From: Polycladidibacter hongkongensis | GTDB taxonomy: Bacteria; Pseudomonadota; Alphaproteobacteria; Rhizobiales; Stappiaceae | Length of the DNA stretch: 64,000 nt | Direction: 5' to 3' | NCBI RefSeq assembly: GCF_001561995.1 | Contig: NZ_LLWC01000009.1 | Location: forward strand, 124,001 to 188,000 | In this document: piece after piece, positions 43,069-52,665 of the stretch | Layout: each line of letters begins with the position of its first letter | Numbering within the stretch: the first letter of the stretch is position 1 | The notes under the pieces: model-generated | Seen by the model: the letters and a program-made list of their open reading frames with translations, nothing else | What the model was told of the DNA's origin: nothing | Database searches by the model: none | Program-made: the position numbers and the translations under genes

Positions 43069-44121
43069 GTGGTAAAAAGTACATACATACTATCGCTCAT
43101 GAAGAAGGCGGCCTATCAACTCTCGATTGGAGACAGCCACAAACGTGATTGCTTGTATGCAACCATTGATGGCATTTCCCGTAGTTGCGACATTTTAATT
43201 GAGACGGCTGGTGATTTGCGCGCGTTAGAAAAGCAGATGCAACACCATGGCAATGGTCCTCAAGCGCTGCATCTGCCCAGTAGCCTAATTGGAAGCTTTG
43301 CGGAAACGGTGCTCCCTAAACTCAAAACCCCGACAGTGCTTGTAACCAGTTGCGAAGAGGAGCTGGTGACACCCGAGAAGATAGGGGCAGGAGCTTTTGA
43401 GGCATTAGCTAACAACGAGCACCTGTGTAAGTGGTATGGGCAAAATCTAGCGATCGAACATCCAAAAATGCACCCATTGCCAACAGGTCCTTACTACTCT
43501 GCTTTGCTCGGGAACGTCCGTTGTGATCAGGGCGATTTCGCCTCTCCGGTAGCGTGTGAGCTAAAAACACTATACCTGCGAAGAGAACTCACAGCTCAAG
43601 AGCAACGCCCACCCTCAATAAGCCTTGTTTCTAAAACCAGTTTGCAAATGAGACAAAACACTACGGTTATTGATGCCGCGAAATCCACCGAAGCATACTA
43701 CCGCCAGCGCATTCCTGCTGGAACAGTGCTGCGTACGTCGCGAGAGACAACCTACGAAAAGTTTATGGTCTCAATGGCTGATAGCTTCTTTGTCCTACCC
43801 GAAGAGGCAGGGCACGATGGTGCTGCAATTTGGCAGGCCGTTTTGCTTGGGTCAGTGCCAATCGTCAAGCGGTCTAGCTTGAGCAGGCTCTACGACGGCC
43901 TACCGATTTTACAGGTGGAGAACTGGGCGCAGCTTACCCCAAATTCTCTCAGAGAAACAAAGGCGAAAATGCTGCGTGAAAGCTACTGCTTTGCACCGCT
44001 GTATCTAGAGTACTGGCGAGACAGAATTTCAGAGGTGGTGCCCCGCAATTTTCCGTCGCAAAGCTTCCAAGAGTTTCTGGCGACAGACCTGAAAAATATG
44101 TTCAGCATGGATGCGCCTTAG
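43069..44121 (+). CDS. Exostosin-like (GT47-type) glycosyltransferase, putative
   Basis: A 350-residue protein with no signal peptide. The C-terminal half (about 220-310) carries the exostosin-like donor-site pattern: SMADSFFVLPEEAGHDGAAI, then WQAVLLGSVPIVKRSSLSRL and LPILQVENWAQLT. This resembles the GT47/exostosin C-terminal domain. The N-terminal half (about 1-190) is less familiar. The start is a GTG at 43069 or an ATG ten codons later. No polysaccharide genes flank it, and the substrate is unknown. Confidence 0.68.
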   Translation: MVKSTYILSLMKKAAYQLSIGDSHKRDCLYATIDGISRSCDILIETAGDLRALEKQMQHHGNGPQALHLPSSLIGSFAETVLPKLKTPTVLVTSCEEELVTPEKIGAGAFEALANNEHLCKWYGQNLAIEHPKMHPLPTGPYYSALLGNVRCDQGDFASPVACELKTLYLRRELTAQEQRPPSISLVSKTSLQMRQNTTVIDAAKSTEAYYRQRIPAGTVLRTSRETTYEKFMVSMADSFFVLPEEAGHDGAAIWQAVLLGSVPIVKRSSLSRLYDGLPILQVENWAQLTPNSLRETKAKMLRESYCFAPLYLEYWRDRISEVVPRNFPSQSFQEFLATDLKNMFSMDAP

Positions 44122-44133
44122 TAAGCAAGCGGA

Positions 44134-44160
44134 ACCGGCAGCTGCGCTTGCCGGTCCATT
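44134..44160 (+). terminator. Terminator after the glycosyltransferase gene
   Basis: Stem accggca (44134-44140) / tgccggt (44149-44155) with an 8-nt loop, followed by ccattttt. It lies 13 bp after the stop. Confidence 0.7.
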
Positions 44161-44216
44161 TTTACCGCCGTAGCTGGCAGAGCCAGCATGTGGCGCAGTT
44201 AAGTCCGCTTCACACT

Positions 44217-45560
44217 TTATGCCTCATGCGCAAGTTTGGTAAGGAGGGCTGTGGTTTCTTTGCGCAAGCTTTCGCTCTGCGCCTTAAGTCCTTCTGCGGA
44301 ATGCAGAACACCAGTCGCCGTTGAGCCAGTAGAGCTTGCAGCTTTGCTAACCTCTTGGATACTTGCTGATACAGCTTCGGTGCCTTTTGCAGCTTCATCT
44401 ATGTTTCGCGTGATCGCAGAAGTGGCGGCGCCTTGCTCTTCGACAGCTCCGGATATGGCTTGAGCAATCCCGCTAATGCGTTCGATTATGCTTGCAATAC
44501 TCTCGATGGAGTTGCGCGCTTCCGTCGTTGCGTCTTGAATAGCGCCAATCTCGCTTGAAATTTGCACCGTTGCATTGGCTGTCTGTTCGGCAAGGGATTT
44601 CACCTCGTGTGCAACCACTGCAAAGCCCTTGCCTGCCTCACCAGCACGAGCTGCTTCAATGGTTGCATTAAGCGCTAAGAGATTGGTCTGAGAGGAGATT
44701 TGATTGATAAGCTCGACTATGTTGCCGATTTCATCGGCCATCTTGTCCAGCTCGCTGACCTGTGCAATTGACGCACTGGATAATCCGACAGCTTCATCGA
44801 CGGTTTCCGCTGCCTTTGACACCTGCTCCGCAATTTCTCGGATTGAGAGTGTTAGCTCATTAGCCGCCGCGCCAACCATAGAGACATTGCTGCTAGCTTC
44901 TCCGGAAGCGTATGCGACGTTCTTTGACGATTGTGATGTCTGTTCCGCAGCTGACGACAGGCTCTGCGAAACGCTGTATAGATCTTGCGCCGAGGCATTG
45001 ATCTTTTCGGAAACTTGCCCAACTGAAGCTTCCAGCTTACCTGCCACAGAAGCAATGAGGGATTGTCTATCCCGTTGAGCTGCTTGCTCATATACCTCGA
45101 TTGCAAGATCCATATCCAGAATAACAACCTGAGTTAGAACGCGGCTGAGACGATTTGCCGATCTGCTAATTCCGCCAGTGATCGTGGTTTTGAATTGGCG
45201 TTCTAAGCCACGAAGCATCTCTGCAAGCAAGAAGCTATAAGCGCCGATATACCATCTTGGTGTGAGCCCCAACCTATTGTGCGTCTCTCCAATTTTGAGT
45301 ACAGACTCCGCGTAGTCTTGATCAAGTTTACCCGTACAGATGAGCTCCCAATGTAAAAGCTGTTTGCTCTTGGCCTTATCACGATGGCTACCAGAGTTGA
45401 AAAGCCTGTCTGTTTCCTCAAAGTTTTGTACGTGTTGGTAGAATACATCAAGAGCCTGCGGCACGACCCTACGCAATCCAGCTGCATGGTCCGCGAGGTA
45501 ACTTAGATCCTCTGGTGTAATACCATGAAATTTGAGTCTTTCTGAGATATCTGTTTTCAT
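44217..45560 (-). CDS. Globin-coupled sensor chemoreceptor (HemAT-like)
   Basis: Soluble chemoreceptor of 447 residues with an N-terminal globin and no membrane segment. The globin (about 1-160) has the sensor-globin pattern [20 protein letters not shown] and [20 protein letters not shown], where H94 is the likely proximal heme ligand. The signalling domain (about 200-440) has the tip [20 protein letters not shown]. It should sense O2 or NO and signal through CheA/CheW. The start at the ATG at 45560 is preferred over a GTG 16 codons upstream. An FNR box lies in its promoter region, shared with an Rrf2 regulator. Confidence 0.93.
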   Translation of the reverse strand: MKTDISERLKFHGITPEDLSYLADHAAGLRRVVPQALDVFYQHVQNFEETDRLFNSGSHRDKAKSKQLLHWELICTGKLDQDYAESVLKIGETHNRLGLTPRWYIGAYSFLLAEMLRGLERQFKTTITGGISRSANRLSRVLTQVVILDMDLAIEVYEQAAQRDRQSLIASVAGKLEASVGQVSEKINASAQDLYSVSQSLSSAAEQTSQSSKNVAYASGEASSNVSMVGAAANELTLSIREIAEQVSKAAETVDEAVGLSSASIAQVSELDKMADEIGNIVELINQISSQTNLLALNATIEAARAGEAGKGFAVVAHEVKSLAEQTANATVQISSEIGAIQDATTEARNSIESIASIIERISGIAQAISGAVEEQGAATSAITRNIDEAAKGTEAVSASIQEVSKAASSTGSTATGVLHSAEGLKAQSESLRKETTALLTKLAHEA

Positions 45561-45706
45561 AAAATTATACTGGAGATAGACAGTCAAAGAGCAACGAATA
45601 ACAACCAAACAACTAAGAGGAATGACTGTAAATATATCACTTCAACTATTTGGGGTTAATAATAGTTTGTTCAGTCAAGTTTATTACATTTCTAGAAAAA
45701 GTATCC

Positions 45707-45720
45707 TTGATTTGAATCAA
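45707..45720. promoter_or_regulatory. FNR/FixK-type box between the globin sensor and rrf2 genes
   Basis: TTGATTTGAATCAA is a perfect TTGAT-N4-ATCAA consensus site for FNR/FixK/Dnr regulators. It is centred about 154 bp from the globin sensor start and about 116 bp from the Rrf2 start. Confidence 0.8.
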
Positions 45721-45829
45721 TGAATATTTGGAATGAAGATTTCACTATAATTTGCAAACTGTCGTCCTAATAAAATACTTAGAATATTTATAAATTTGAA
45801 GTAGAAATTACACAATCAAGAGGTGCGGG

Positions 45830-46309
45830 ATGAAACTCACTGGCATGGCTGACGTCGCTCTGCGGATCTTGATGTTTATGGCTGTACAACGTAGCGACAA
45901 GTGGACAATTGATAAGCTGACAATTGCCTGCAGCACGCCTCGACCCCAAGTTGCAAAAGTCGTTCAGATACTAAGTAAGGCGGGCTACATTAAGTCGCGA
46001 AGAGGTCGCTTGGGTGGTTTGATGCTGGCTCTTTCTCCATCTTCCATAAATGTTGGCAAGCTTGTGCATCATGTTGAAGAAAATTTTTTACTGACGCCCT
46101 GCTTCGGGTGTAACGAAAATGTAGGCCTCTCAAGAGACATTTGCCCCCTGCAAGAGGTTTGCCAGTTTCGTCTTGTGCTAAAGAATGCGCTCGACCTCTT
46201 TATGAGTGAGTTGGGAAGCGTGTCACTGGCCAACTTGATAGAGGACAGTGAGAGCATTCGTAATTGTCTCAATCAGCAATTTTCAGGGAAGCAGTCTGTG
46301 CCCGGCTAA
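45830..46309 (+). CDS. Rrf2-family regulator, NsrR-like
   Basis: A 159-residue regulator with an N-terminal winged helix (about 1-70) and a cysteine region, C91, C94, C105 and C111 (TPCFGCNENV, RDICPLQEVCQFR), close to the iron-sulfur motif of NsrR (CF...CxxxxxC). NsrR proteins lose their cluster with NO and derepress NO-detoxification genes. The extra C94 is unusual. A GGTGCGGG element precedes the ATG. It is divergent from a heme-globin chemoreceptor, so an NO- or redox-linked role is plausible. No Hmp or NorB gene is in the window. Confidence 0.87.
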   Translation: MKLTGMADVALRILMFMAVQRSDKWTIDKLTIACSTPRPQVAKVVQILSKAGYIKSRRGRLGGLMLALSPSSINVGKLVHHVEENFLLTPCFGCNENVGLSRDICPLQEVCQFRLVLKNALDLFMSELGSVSLANLIEDSESIRNCLNQQFSGKQSVPG

Positions 46310-46405
46310 GAGAAGTTTTAAGCTTTTCTTACAATTCTAACCCTACGGTAATTCCTTGGTGCAACTATACCGCAAAAAGCGGAAAACGCGCTTGGAGACT
46401 GCGCT

Positions 46406-49279
46406 TTGCCTGCCTACCGCCCTACAATCACAATCAAGATTGCAAGCTCTGCGATCCTGCTGATCTTGATAACCTTTACAGGGCTGTCAATTCTTGTTCC
46501 CTATCAATTGGAGAATGCCTTCAAGGAGCACTCTTTGAATTTGGAGGAACTCGCGCGGCAGCAGTTCTCTAGGCTTCAGCAAAGTAACATCTCGTTCTTG
46601 AGTTCAAAATTTAATCTAGAAATGTCCCGTGCGGCGCGCGAAGTCAGCGCCTTGGCGCGGGAGCCCGATTTTTTGTCTGCGTTGGACTCTGGTTCTTACC
46701 TCAGCACTTCATTGGTGCTGCGCGATCACAAGTTACGCTCCACTATCGATGCAATGATTGTGTTTGATAGTGAAGGGCAGATACTTGGAACGTCAAAAGA
46801 GTTTATCTCGCCTGCGGAGGTGGCGACACAGCTAGGGGCCTTCGGGTTTTTCGAGGAGCTGGCCCAAATAATCCGCAGAAACAGCACAAATGAATTTCTG
46901 GAGTATTTTGGCCTAGTGGCCAATGACAGGGTGGGCTCACTGCTGCCGGGCATACCGGAGGGGGCGCTCTCAGAGATGATTATTGCGCCAATTCTTGATG
47001 CCGACAAAAACCTACTGGCAATCATTGTCGCTCAGCGATGGTTCCGTTTTCACCAAGAACTCCTCATGGATTTAAAAGATGTTGCCAATGTCGACGCCGT
47101 TTTAATCCATAATGGAAAAATCGTTGCGGATACACGCGGTGGAAGCCTAAACAACGAAGCCCTTCAATATCCCGAACAGGCAACGGGTAAGTTGACGCGG
47201 ATTGGCGATTACTTTGTTCTTTGTGAAAAGCGCAGCTTTGACCTAAATTTTTGTACGATGAAAACCTTTGCAGAGCTGCAAAGGTTTCAAGAAAGGCTGC
47301 GCGCAATTGCAGATGCGTCAGCTGCAAAAACCACCAAGCGGGTGCTTGGACTTGGCGTCATCGTCATTGTGTTTACAATATTCGCTGCAGTAACATTTGC
47401 TCGGAACATCGCAAAGCCTCTCAAAGATGTAACACGCGTTATTGCGGCCGTTGCAGAGGGGGATTATGGACGGGATATCAAAGCGACGCAGCGCTCGGAT
47501 GAAGTGGGGGACATCGCCAGAGCGGCCGCAAAAATGCAACGTGCGGTGGAAGAGCGTGACAGCCTCCGCCTTAGCTTACATACTAAGAATGTGCAGCTTA
47601 GTACGCAGGAGCGGCAACTGGCTCAGCAGAATGTGCTATTTGAAACAGCGCTCGATAATATGCTTCAAGGTCTTTGTATCTTTGACAGTCAAAGACGGCT
47701 CTTACGTGCGAACAAGAGCTTCGCGTGCATGTTTGCGGCACAAAACGCAGAACCTTACCTTGGTTTAGAGTGGGAAGCTGTTGCCAGTCAACTTGCAATT
47801 AACACCACCAAAACTCATCAGGGGCAAAAGATCAGCCTCAGTCAGCTTTGGCGCACTGCACAAGAAACTCAGGCAGTCTTAACACTGGCAAACGGCAGAA
47901 CCATTGAAATGTCGGTTGTACCAATGGAAAGTGGCATGTGGTTGTCTACGTTCGAAGATACGACAGAAAGAAAGCGAGCCAGCGATCATCTGGCTTACCT
48001 CGCCACGCACGACAACCTGACACGTTTGCCAAACCGGCTGCTGATGCATCGCCATCTCACCACTCAAATGCAAAAGCTGAAAGAAACGAACGACGCATTC
48101 GGCATTGTCTGGTTGGATTTGGACGAGTTTAAGACCATCAACGACTCTCTCGGACATGCGTTTGGTGATCGTTTGCTTTGTCATGTTGCAGATACGTTGC
48201 GCGCGAATATCGGTGAGGGTGAATTGGTTGCGCGGCTGGGCGGCGATGAATTTGCAATTGTTACCTCTGCGCCGATCTCCCGCGAGTTTTTAGAGGCAAA
48301 AGCGAAGCGCATTCTTAATGCGATCAATTCCCCTTGTGTACTGCAAGGGCACGAGGTCATTGTTTCCGCTTCAATCGGCGTTGTCTTGGTTGATAAACCG
48401 CAGGATAGAGTAGGGCGCCTGCTGCGCTTCGCAGATCTTGCGCTTTACAAAGCAAAGGAAAGCGGGCGCAACACATTGCGCTTCTTTGAGGAGAGCATGG
48501 AAGCAAACATCCGGTCACGGCAAGAACTTTCTACCGATTTGCATCATGCAATTGCGAAAGGAGAGATGTGGGTTGCTTATCAACCGCAAATCGATTTGAA
48601 GACCGCGCAGATTGTCGGTTTTGAGGCGCTTCTCAGGTGGGATAGTCCAAAGCATGGCCGCGTTTCTCCAGCAGATTTTATCCCTCTTGCAGAGGATACC
48701 GGGGCAATTGTCGATATAGGTTTATGGGTGCTAACGCAGGCCTGCGAACAGGCCGCTAAGTGGCCAGCCAACCTAACGATTGCGGTAAACCTCTCAGCGA
48801 AGCAAATCCAATCGCCGGAACTCATAGGAAATGTTGATAGGATATTGGCGCAAACCGGATTACCCACCAACCGGCTTGAGCTCGAAATTACAGAAACATC
48901 TCTTTTGCAAGATAATGAAAACAACTGCAGGACAATAAAGAAACTTAGGAAGCGCGGGATTCTTGTTGCGCTCGATGATTTTGGTACCGGCTACTCTTCT
49001 TTGAGTATCCTCACACGGTTTCGTGTCGACAAGATCAAAATTGACCGCTCCTTTGTTGGCGCCATGCTTACTGATGATGACTCGCGCTTTATTGTTGAGG
49101 CAATCATTAAACTGGCGTTGACAATGAGTATCCGCGTCATTGCCGAGGGTGTTGAAAATGAACAAACCAAACAGGCCTTGTGGACCGCTGGTTGCGTAGA
49201 GGCACAAGGCTACTATTTTTCAAAGCCGGTTTCCGCCGATAAAGCCCTTGAATTGCTTAAGGATCCTTATGCGAGATAG
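46406..49279 (+). CDS. Membrane GGDEF-EAL cyclic-di-GMP protein with HAMP and PAS
   Basis: A 957-residue protein that can both make and break cyclic di-GMP. Membrane segments at about 11-30 and 313-332 bracket a periplasmic sensor; HAMP is about 333-385; a PAS-like region starts near 415 (DNMLQGLCIFDSQRR); GGDEF (ARLGGDEFAIV) is near 611; EAL (GFEALLRW) is near 740, with later DDFGTGYSS and EGVENEQ intact. Both active sites appear complete; no RxxD inhibitory site is seen before GGDEF. It starts at TTG (46406) with GGAG 8 bp upstream. Its stop abuts the ferredoxin-reductase gene on the other strand. Confidence 0.93.
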   Translation: MPAYRPTITIKIASSAILLILITFTGLSILVPYQLENAFKEHSLNLEELARQQFSRLQQSNISFLSSKFNLEMSRAAREVSALAREPDFLSALDSGSYLSTSLVLRDHKLRSTIDAMIVFDSEGQILGTSKEFISPAEVATQLGAFGFFEELAQIIRRNSTNEFLEYFGLVANDRVGSLLPGIPEGALSEMIIAPILDADKNLLAIIVAQRWFRFHQELLMDLKDVANVDAVLIHNGKIVADTRGGSLNNEALQYPEQATGKLTRIGDYFVLCEKRSFDLNFCTMKTFAELQRFQERLRAIADASAAKTTKRVLGLGVIVIVFTIFAAVTFARNIAKPLKDVTRVIAAVAEGDYGRDIKATQRSDEVGDIARAAAKMQRAVEERDSLRLSLHTKNVQLSTQERQLAQQNVLFETALDNMLQGLCIFDSQRRLLRANKSFACMFAAQNAEPYLGLEWEAVASQLAINTTKTHQGQKISLSQLWRTAQETQAVLTLANGRTIEMSVVPMESGMWLSTFEDTTERKRASDHLAYLATHDNLTRLPNRLLMHRHLTTQMQKLKETNDAFGIVWLDLDEFKTINDSLGHAFGDRLLCHVADTLRANIGEGELVARLGGDEFAIVTSAPISREFLEAKAKRILNAINSPCVLQGHEVIVSASIGVVLVDKPQDRVGRLLRFADLALYKAKESGRNTLRFFEESMEANIRSRQELSTDLHHAIAKGEMWVAYQPQIDLKTAQIVGFEALLRWDSPKHGRVSPADFIPLAEDTGAIVDIGLWVLTQACEQAAKWPANLTIAVNLSAKQIQSPELIGNVDRILAQTGLPTNRLELEITETSLLQDNENNCRTIKKLRKRGILVALDDFGTGYSSLSILTRFRVDKIKIDRSFVGAMLTDDDSRFIVEAIIKLALTMSIRVIAEGVENEQTKQALWTAGCVEAQGYYFSKPVSADKALELLKDPYAR

Positions 49280-50254
49280 TCAAACACTCTCCATATTGGA
49301 TAGTTGTTCCGCCTCTGCCAGCGCTTGATCTGAAGGTATAAGATATAGAACGGGTTTGATTGTTGCCAAAGCAGAGCGCAATTTCTCAAAAAAATCAAAG
49401 GAACCAGTTGCATGTACACAATCAAACTCATTTAGATCACCTTCCGCAGCAAGGAGGTTTTGCGCGAAACTCGCACTGCATCGGCTTGATAAATTAGCAA
49501 AGCGGTACGCAACATCATGCTCGGCGAGCCAAGAAAAGGCGCGCGCAAAACTTGGCGCTTGGTACAATTGGTCGAAAATAAAAGTTTTCGGGCGTTCTCT
49601 TAGTCCGTATGCACTGTTTACAGCGATCGCCCAAGCAGCAGAAAAACCTCCGCGCCCGCAAATTGTCACCAATCGCTCTTCTTCTCGGCGCAAAAAGGAT
49701 GTGCCAAATGGTCCTTCCAATCGCATTGGTTTTCCCTCTGCAAAACGCCCGCGTTCCAAGGCCGTCTCGAAAGAAGGATTATTCCCCCGTTCCAATAAAA
49801 AAATTAGGCTACTGAACTCCGTTCCTCCATCCAGCGTAAAGCTGGGGTAGAGACGTAGCGGAGCGAGCCCGCGCGGCAATAGCTTAAAATATTGACCAGG
49901 GATCCAAGCCAAAGGTCTTTCAAAAACCAGTTGTATCTGGGAAAGCTCACTATGCAGGGAAATGGCGGAGTCCACATGTCCTCGGATCGAACCAACCTTA
50001 GGCGCAGGTTCAATATAAATTTCGCTATCACATTCAAGCGTAGCAGCGCAAGCAAGCACTCTTCCGCGATGAATTGGTGCCTGTGAATTCACACGGCCAT
50101 GCACTAACTGTACGCGGCATCCTTCGCAAAACGCTCCCAGGCAATCAGGCTCAAAAGGTGCCTTCGATCGTTGGATTACGTTTGCAATAAGTTCATCAGC
50201 TTCTGCGGTAATGCTTGTTCCATTTACAATGAGTTTTAGGTCATCGGTAACCAT
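49280..50254 (-). CDS. Divergent [2Fe-2S] ferredoxin/oxidoreductase-like protein
   Basis: A 324-residue protein built like a BenC-type reductase. The N-terminal plant-type ferredoxin domain has all four cluster Cys: C38-x4-C43-x2-C46 and C69. A flavin-domain-like region follows, but its RxYS motif reads RLYPSFTL, with Pro in place of Ser. The NAD-binding region (ICGRGGFSAAWAIA) is atypical and the C-terminal CGP motif is missing. Flavin or NAD binding is therefore doubtful. Its stop is base-adjacent to that of the GGDEF-EAL gene. No oxygenase partner lies nearby; the electron acceptor is unknown. Confidence 0.7.
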   Translation of the reverse strand: MVTDDLKLIVNGTSITAEADELIANVIQRSKAPFEPDCLGAFCEGCRVQLVHGRVNSQAPIHRGRVLACAATLECDSEIYIEPAPKVGSIRGHVDSAISLHSELSQIQLVFERPLAWIPGQYFKLLPRGLAPLRLYPSFTLDGGTEFSSLIFLLERGNNPSFETALERGRFAEGKPMRLEGPFGTSFLRREEERLVTICGRGGFSAAWAIAVNSAYGLRERPKTFIFDQLYQAPSFARAFSWLAEHDVAYRFANLSSRCSASFAQNLLAAEGDLNEFDCVHATGSFDFFEKLRSALATIKPVLYLIPSDQALAEAEQLSNMESV

Positions 50255-50409
50255 CTGAAATCACCCTCGCAAAAAGTGGAGGTAGACTACAGCCCTTACA
50301 AGGAATGCAAAAGACAAAACTGCGCTTATTACTTTATGTTTTTACTAATCGCTTCGATTGATTAAGTTGTTTCATCGGTTTGCCGTAATGATTAAGGCAA
50401 AATATCGGC

Positions 50410-51228
50410 CTATGGCTTTTTCTGGTAAATAAACATATGTCCGGGTACAGGCTGCCCCTGCTCATAGCGAACAGTGATTGGTTCGCAGTAAAGAGTTTCG
50501 AGCCTTAGTTTACTTAGAAGAGAAGTAATGTAAGGAGTTGAATGTGCAAAACGGTGATACTGACCAACAGAGTAGTCGGGGCTCTGGTGGTGCACGTCAA
50601 AAAGTGTTTCGGACGAAAAACAAAAGTGCCCGCCAGGTTTCAAACTAGTCTCTGCTAGAGAAAAGAATTCTTCCAATTCACCCATGTAAGGTAAAACGTC
50701 TGTGGCGGTAATCAAATCCCAGCCCTCAGCCTTTTTGTGTTTCAAAAAGTTCACGACTTCGCTGACATAGAGCTCGTCAAATAACTCTTTGTCGTCACAC
50801 ACTTCGATCATTGTATCTGACAGGTCAACGCCACATCGAAATTCTGTCGCGTCTTCAAATGCCTCTGCCGTAAGCCCGGTCCCGCAACCCAGATCCAGCA
50901 TTCTGCTAAAAGTCGAAAGCCCGAGTTTATTAATCGCATCTCGAAGCATTAGAGGAACAGCGTAGCCAAGCTGCTCGACTAGAACAAGATCGAATACCTC
51001 TGCGTGTTGATTAAATAGTGTTTTAACATAGGCATCTGGAGCTTTAGCTGGTGCGCCAATTGCGCCAAGGCTGGCCAATCTAACGGACGCGCCAGCATGA
51101 TCCGCCGGATCGAGCTCTAGCACTTTCTGATAGAGGGAAACAGCTGCATCAGTTTTTCCATTTTTTTCCTGATCAAGCGCCGCATTGTATGCCTGCTCAA
51201 GCTCTTCAAATCGCGCTAGATCTTCCAT
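50410..51228 (-). CDS. TPR-containing SAM-dependent methyltransferase
   Basis: A 272-residue class I methyltransferase. An N-terminal TPR-like segment (about 10-55, ending LELDPADHAGA) precedes the methyltransferase domain, whose SAM motif is MLDLGCGTGLTAEAF (about 110-124), followed by CGVDLSDTMIEV and LITATDVLPYMGELEEF. The C-terminal VRYEQGQPVPGHMFIYQ is typical of a TPR-methyltransferase subfamily. The substrate is not known. It stands alone, 58 bp from the next small gene. Confidence 0.85.
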   Translation of the reverse strand: MEDLARFEELEQAYNAALDQEKNGKTDAAVSLYQKVLELDPADHAGASVRLASLGAIGAPAKAPDAYVKTLFNQHAEVFDLVLVEQLGYAVPLMLRDAINKLGLSTFSRMLDLGCGTGLTAEAFEDATEFRCGVDLSDTMIEVCDDKELFDELYVSEVVNFLKHKKAEGWDLITATDVLPYMGELEEFFSLAETSLKPGGHFCFSSETLFDVHHQSPDYSVGQYHRFAHSTPYITSLLSKLRLETLYCEPITVRYEQGQPVPGHMFIYQKKP

Positions 51229-51286
51229 TCTTTTCCCTGCGTCTTTGTCACTTGAGATGGCTGATTAACACGCCAAGTTCTATTTG

Positions 51287-51754
51287 TCATTCGCTTCTAT
51301 GCCGTATCAGTATTAGCCTCTCAACTACCGCATATCCTCCAGATTCAACTCTGGTCAACTCCATTAGATGGTCATTGATTAAGCGACCCGATAGAATTCC
51401 CCGGTTTGGGTGTTGCACGAAGCTAATCTGTTCGTTGTTCCATCCAATGAGGCCTATCAGCTGATCATGGCCGGAGCGGGCTTGTGTTGCTCCATTGTGG
51501 TCTTGCCCGGCATGAGCTGCATGTGCCCAATGGTAGATGGCTTCCAATGTAGGGCCTTCTTGCTTTTTAATTTCTAGTTTTGCGCTAGAGTTATTTTCAT
51601 TGGTACGGTCTCGATGCCACAGGATCGCGTCTTTCTTTTTGACAAGCCACACACCCTCAAGGTTCGGTACCTCAGGTTGTTGTGCTGCACTAGGCCCACT
51701 CCAAAGCAAAAGACAGAAGGCTATAAAGCAAGCGATTCGACTGGCAATAAACAT
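51287..51754 (-). CDS. Secreted hypothetical protein
   Basis: I do not recognise a family. The 155-residue precursor has a clear Sec signal (about residues 1-22, MFIASRIACFIAFCLLLWSG, cleavage near SAAQQ). The mature part is about 130 residues, with no membrane helix and no Cys pair, and ends RLILIRHRSE. The start at 51754 is supported by GGAG about 8 bp upstream. It is probably periplasmic. Neither neighbour gives a functional hint. Confidence 0.72.
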   Translation of the reverse strand: MFIASRIACFIAFCLLLWSGPSAAQQPEVPNLEGVWLVKKKDAILWHRDRTNENNSSAKLEIKKQEGPTLEAIYHWAHAAHAGQDHNGATQARSGHDQLIGLIGWNNEQISFVQHPNRGILSGRLINDHLMELTRVESGGYAVVERLILIRHRSE

Positions 51755-51900
51755 GCCTGTTCTCCATTTGCACCGTGTTTGTGCCAAAGATTAATGCGCT
51801 TACCTGCTTTTCCCAATTCCCGAATTTTCGGCTAGGCGATACGAGTGGCAACATCGTGGGGGCAAGAAAACAGAGTTTATAGGTTTTCACTTTTGATATA

Positions 51901-51931
51901 AACAAAAAGGGAACGCGTATTGCGTCCCCTT
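51901..51931 (-). terminator. Terminator of the pyrC-pyrE operon
   Basis: Ten-bp stem with one mismatch, aagggaacgc (51907-51916) / gcgtcccctt (51922-51931). Read on the minus strand it is followed by a TTTTTGTT tract. It lies 24 bp after the pyrE stop. Confidence 0.8.
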
Positions 51932-51954
51932 TATCAAACTTGCTAATACAGTGT

Positions 51955-52650
51955 TTAGACAGAGAGAGTTGTTACGCCGCCATGTCTTCCCGACCATTCC
52001 AATGGGTTTTGCAAGAATGCCTCTACCTCATTCAGTGTTTCTGGGGTGAAGTACTCATTCTTTCGACAGACTTTAAGGATATCGTGCCATGTCGCAAGAT
52101 AATGGAGGTTCACTCCATGCTTCGCGAGGCCTTCTTTTGTATCAGGAAATATATCATAATAGAAGACAACAAGCGTATGTTCTACTTTCGCTCCGGCTTT
52201 CCGTAGAGCTTCACAAAACTTGACCTTCGAGCCGCCATCTGTTGTTAAGTCTTCCACTAATAGCACCCGGCTTCCCTCTTCAAGGTCGCCCTCGATTTGT
52301 GCATCACGGCCAAAGCCCTTTGGCTTCTTACGGACATATTGCATGGGAAGCGCGGTTTTATCTGCAATCCACGCGGCAAACGGAATTCCGGCCGTTTCTC
52401 CACCGGCAATCGCATCAAATTGTTCAAAGCCAACATCGCGGTATAAAGTGGCAACAGCAAAGTCCATTAATGCACTACGTATACGCGGATAGGAAATGAG
52501 CTTTCGACAGTCGATGTAAACAGGGCTCGCTAGCCCTGAGGTAAGTTTGTAAGGCTCTTCCGGACGGAAGTGAACAGCGCCAATCTCCATAAGCATTTTT
52601 GCTGTTAATTCGGCGATCAGCTCTCTTTCTGGAAAGGAGTTTGCAAACAT
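51955..52650 (-). CDS. pyrE: Orotate phosphoribosyltransferase
   Basis: Joins orotate to PRPP to give orotidine 5'-phosphate in pyrimidine synthesis. The 231-residue protein has the PRPP-binding motif [14 protein letters not shown] and [30 protein letters not shown], typical of PyrE. GGAG lies about 9 bp before the ATG. It is 15 bp downstream of pyrC, and the two form an operon. Confidence 0.96.
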   Translation of the reverse strand: MFANSFPERELIAELTAKMLMEIGAVHFRPEEPYKLTSGLASPVYIDCRKLISYPRIRSALMDFAVATLYRDVGFEQFDAIAGGETAGIPFAAWIADKTALPMQYVRKKPKGFGRDAQIEGDLEEGSRVLLVEDLTTDGGSKVKFCEALRKAGAKVEHTLVVFYYDIFPDTKEGLAKHGVNLHYLATWHDILKVCRKNEYFTPETLNEVEAFLQNPLEWSGRHGGVTTLSV

Positions 52651-52665
52651 GGTGTGTTTCTCCGT

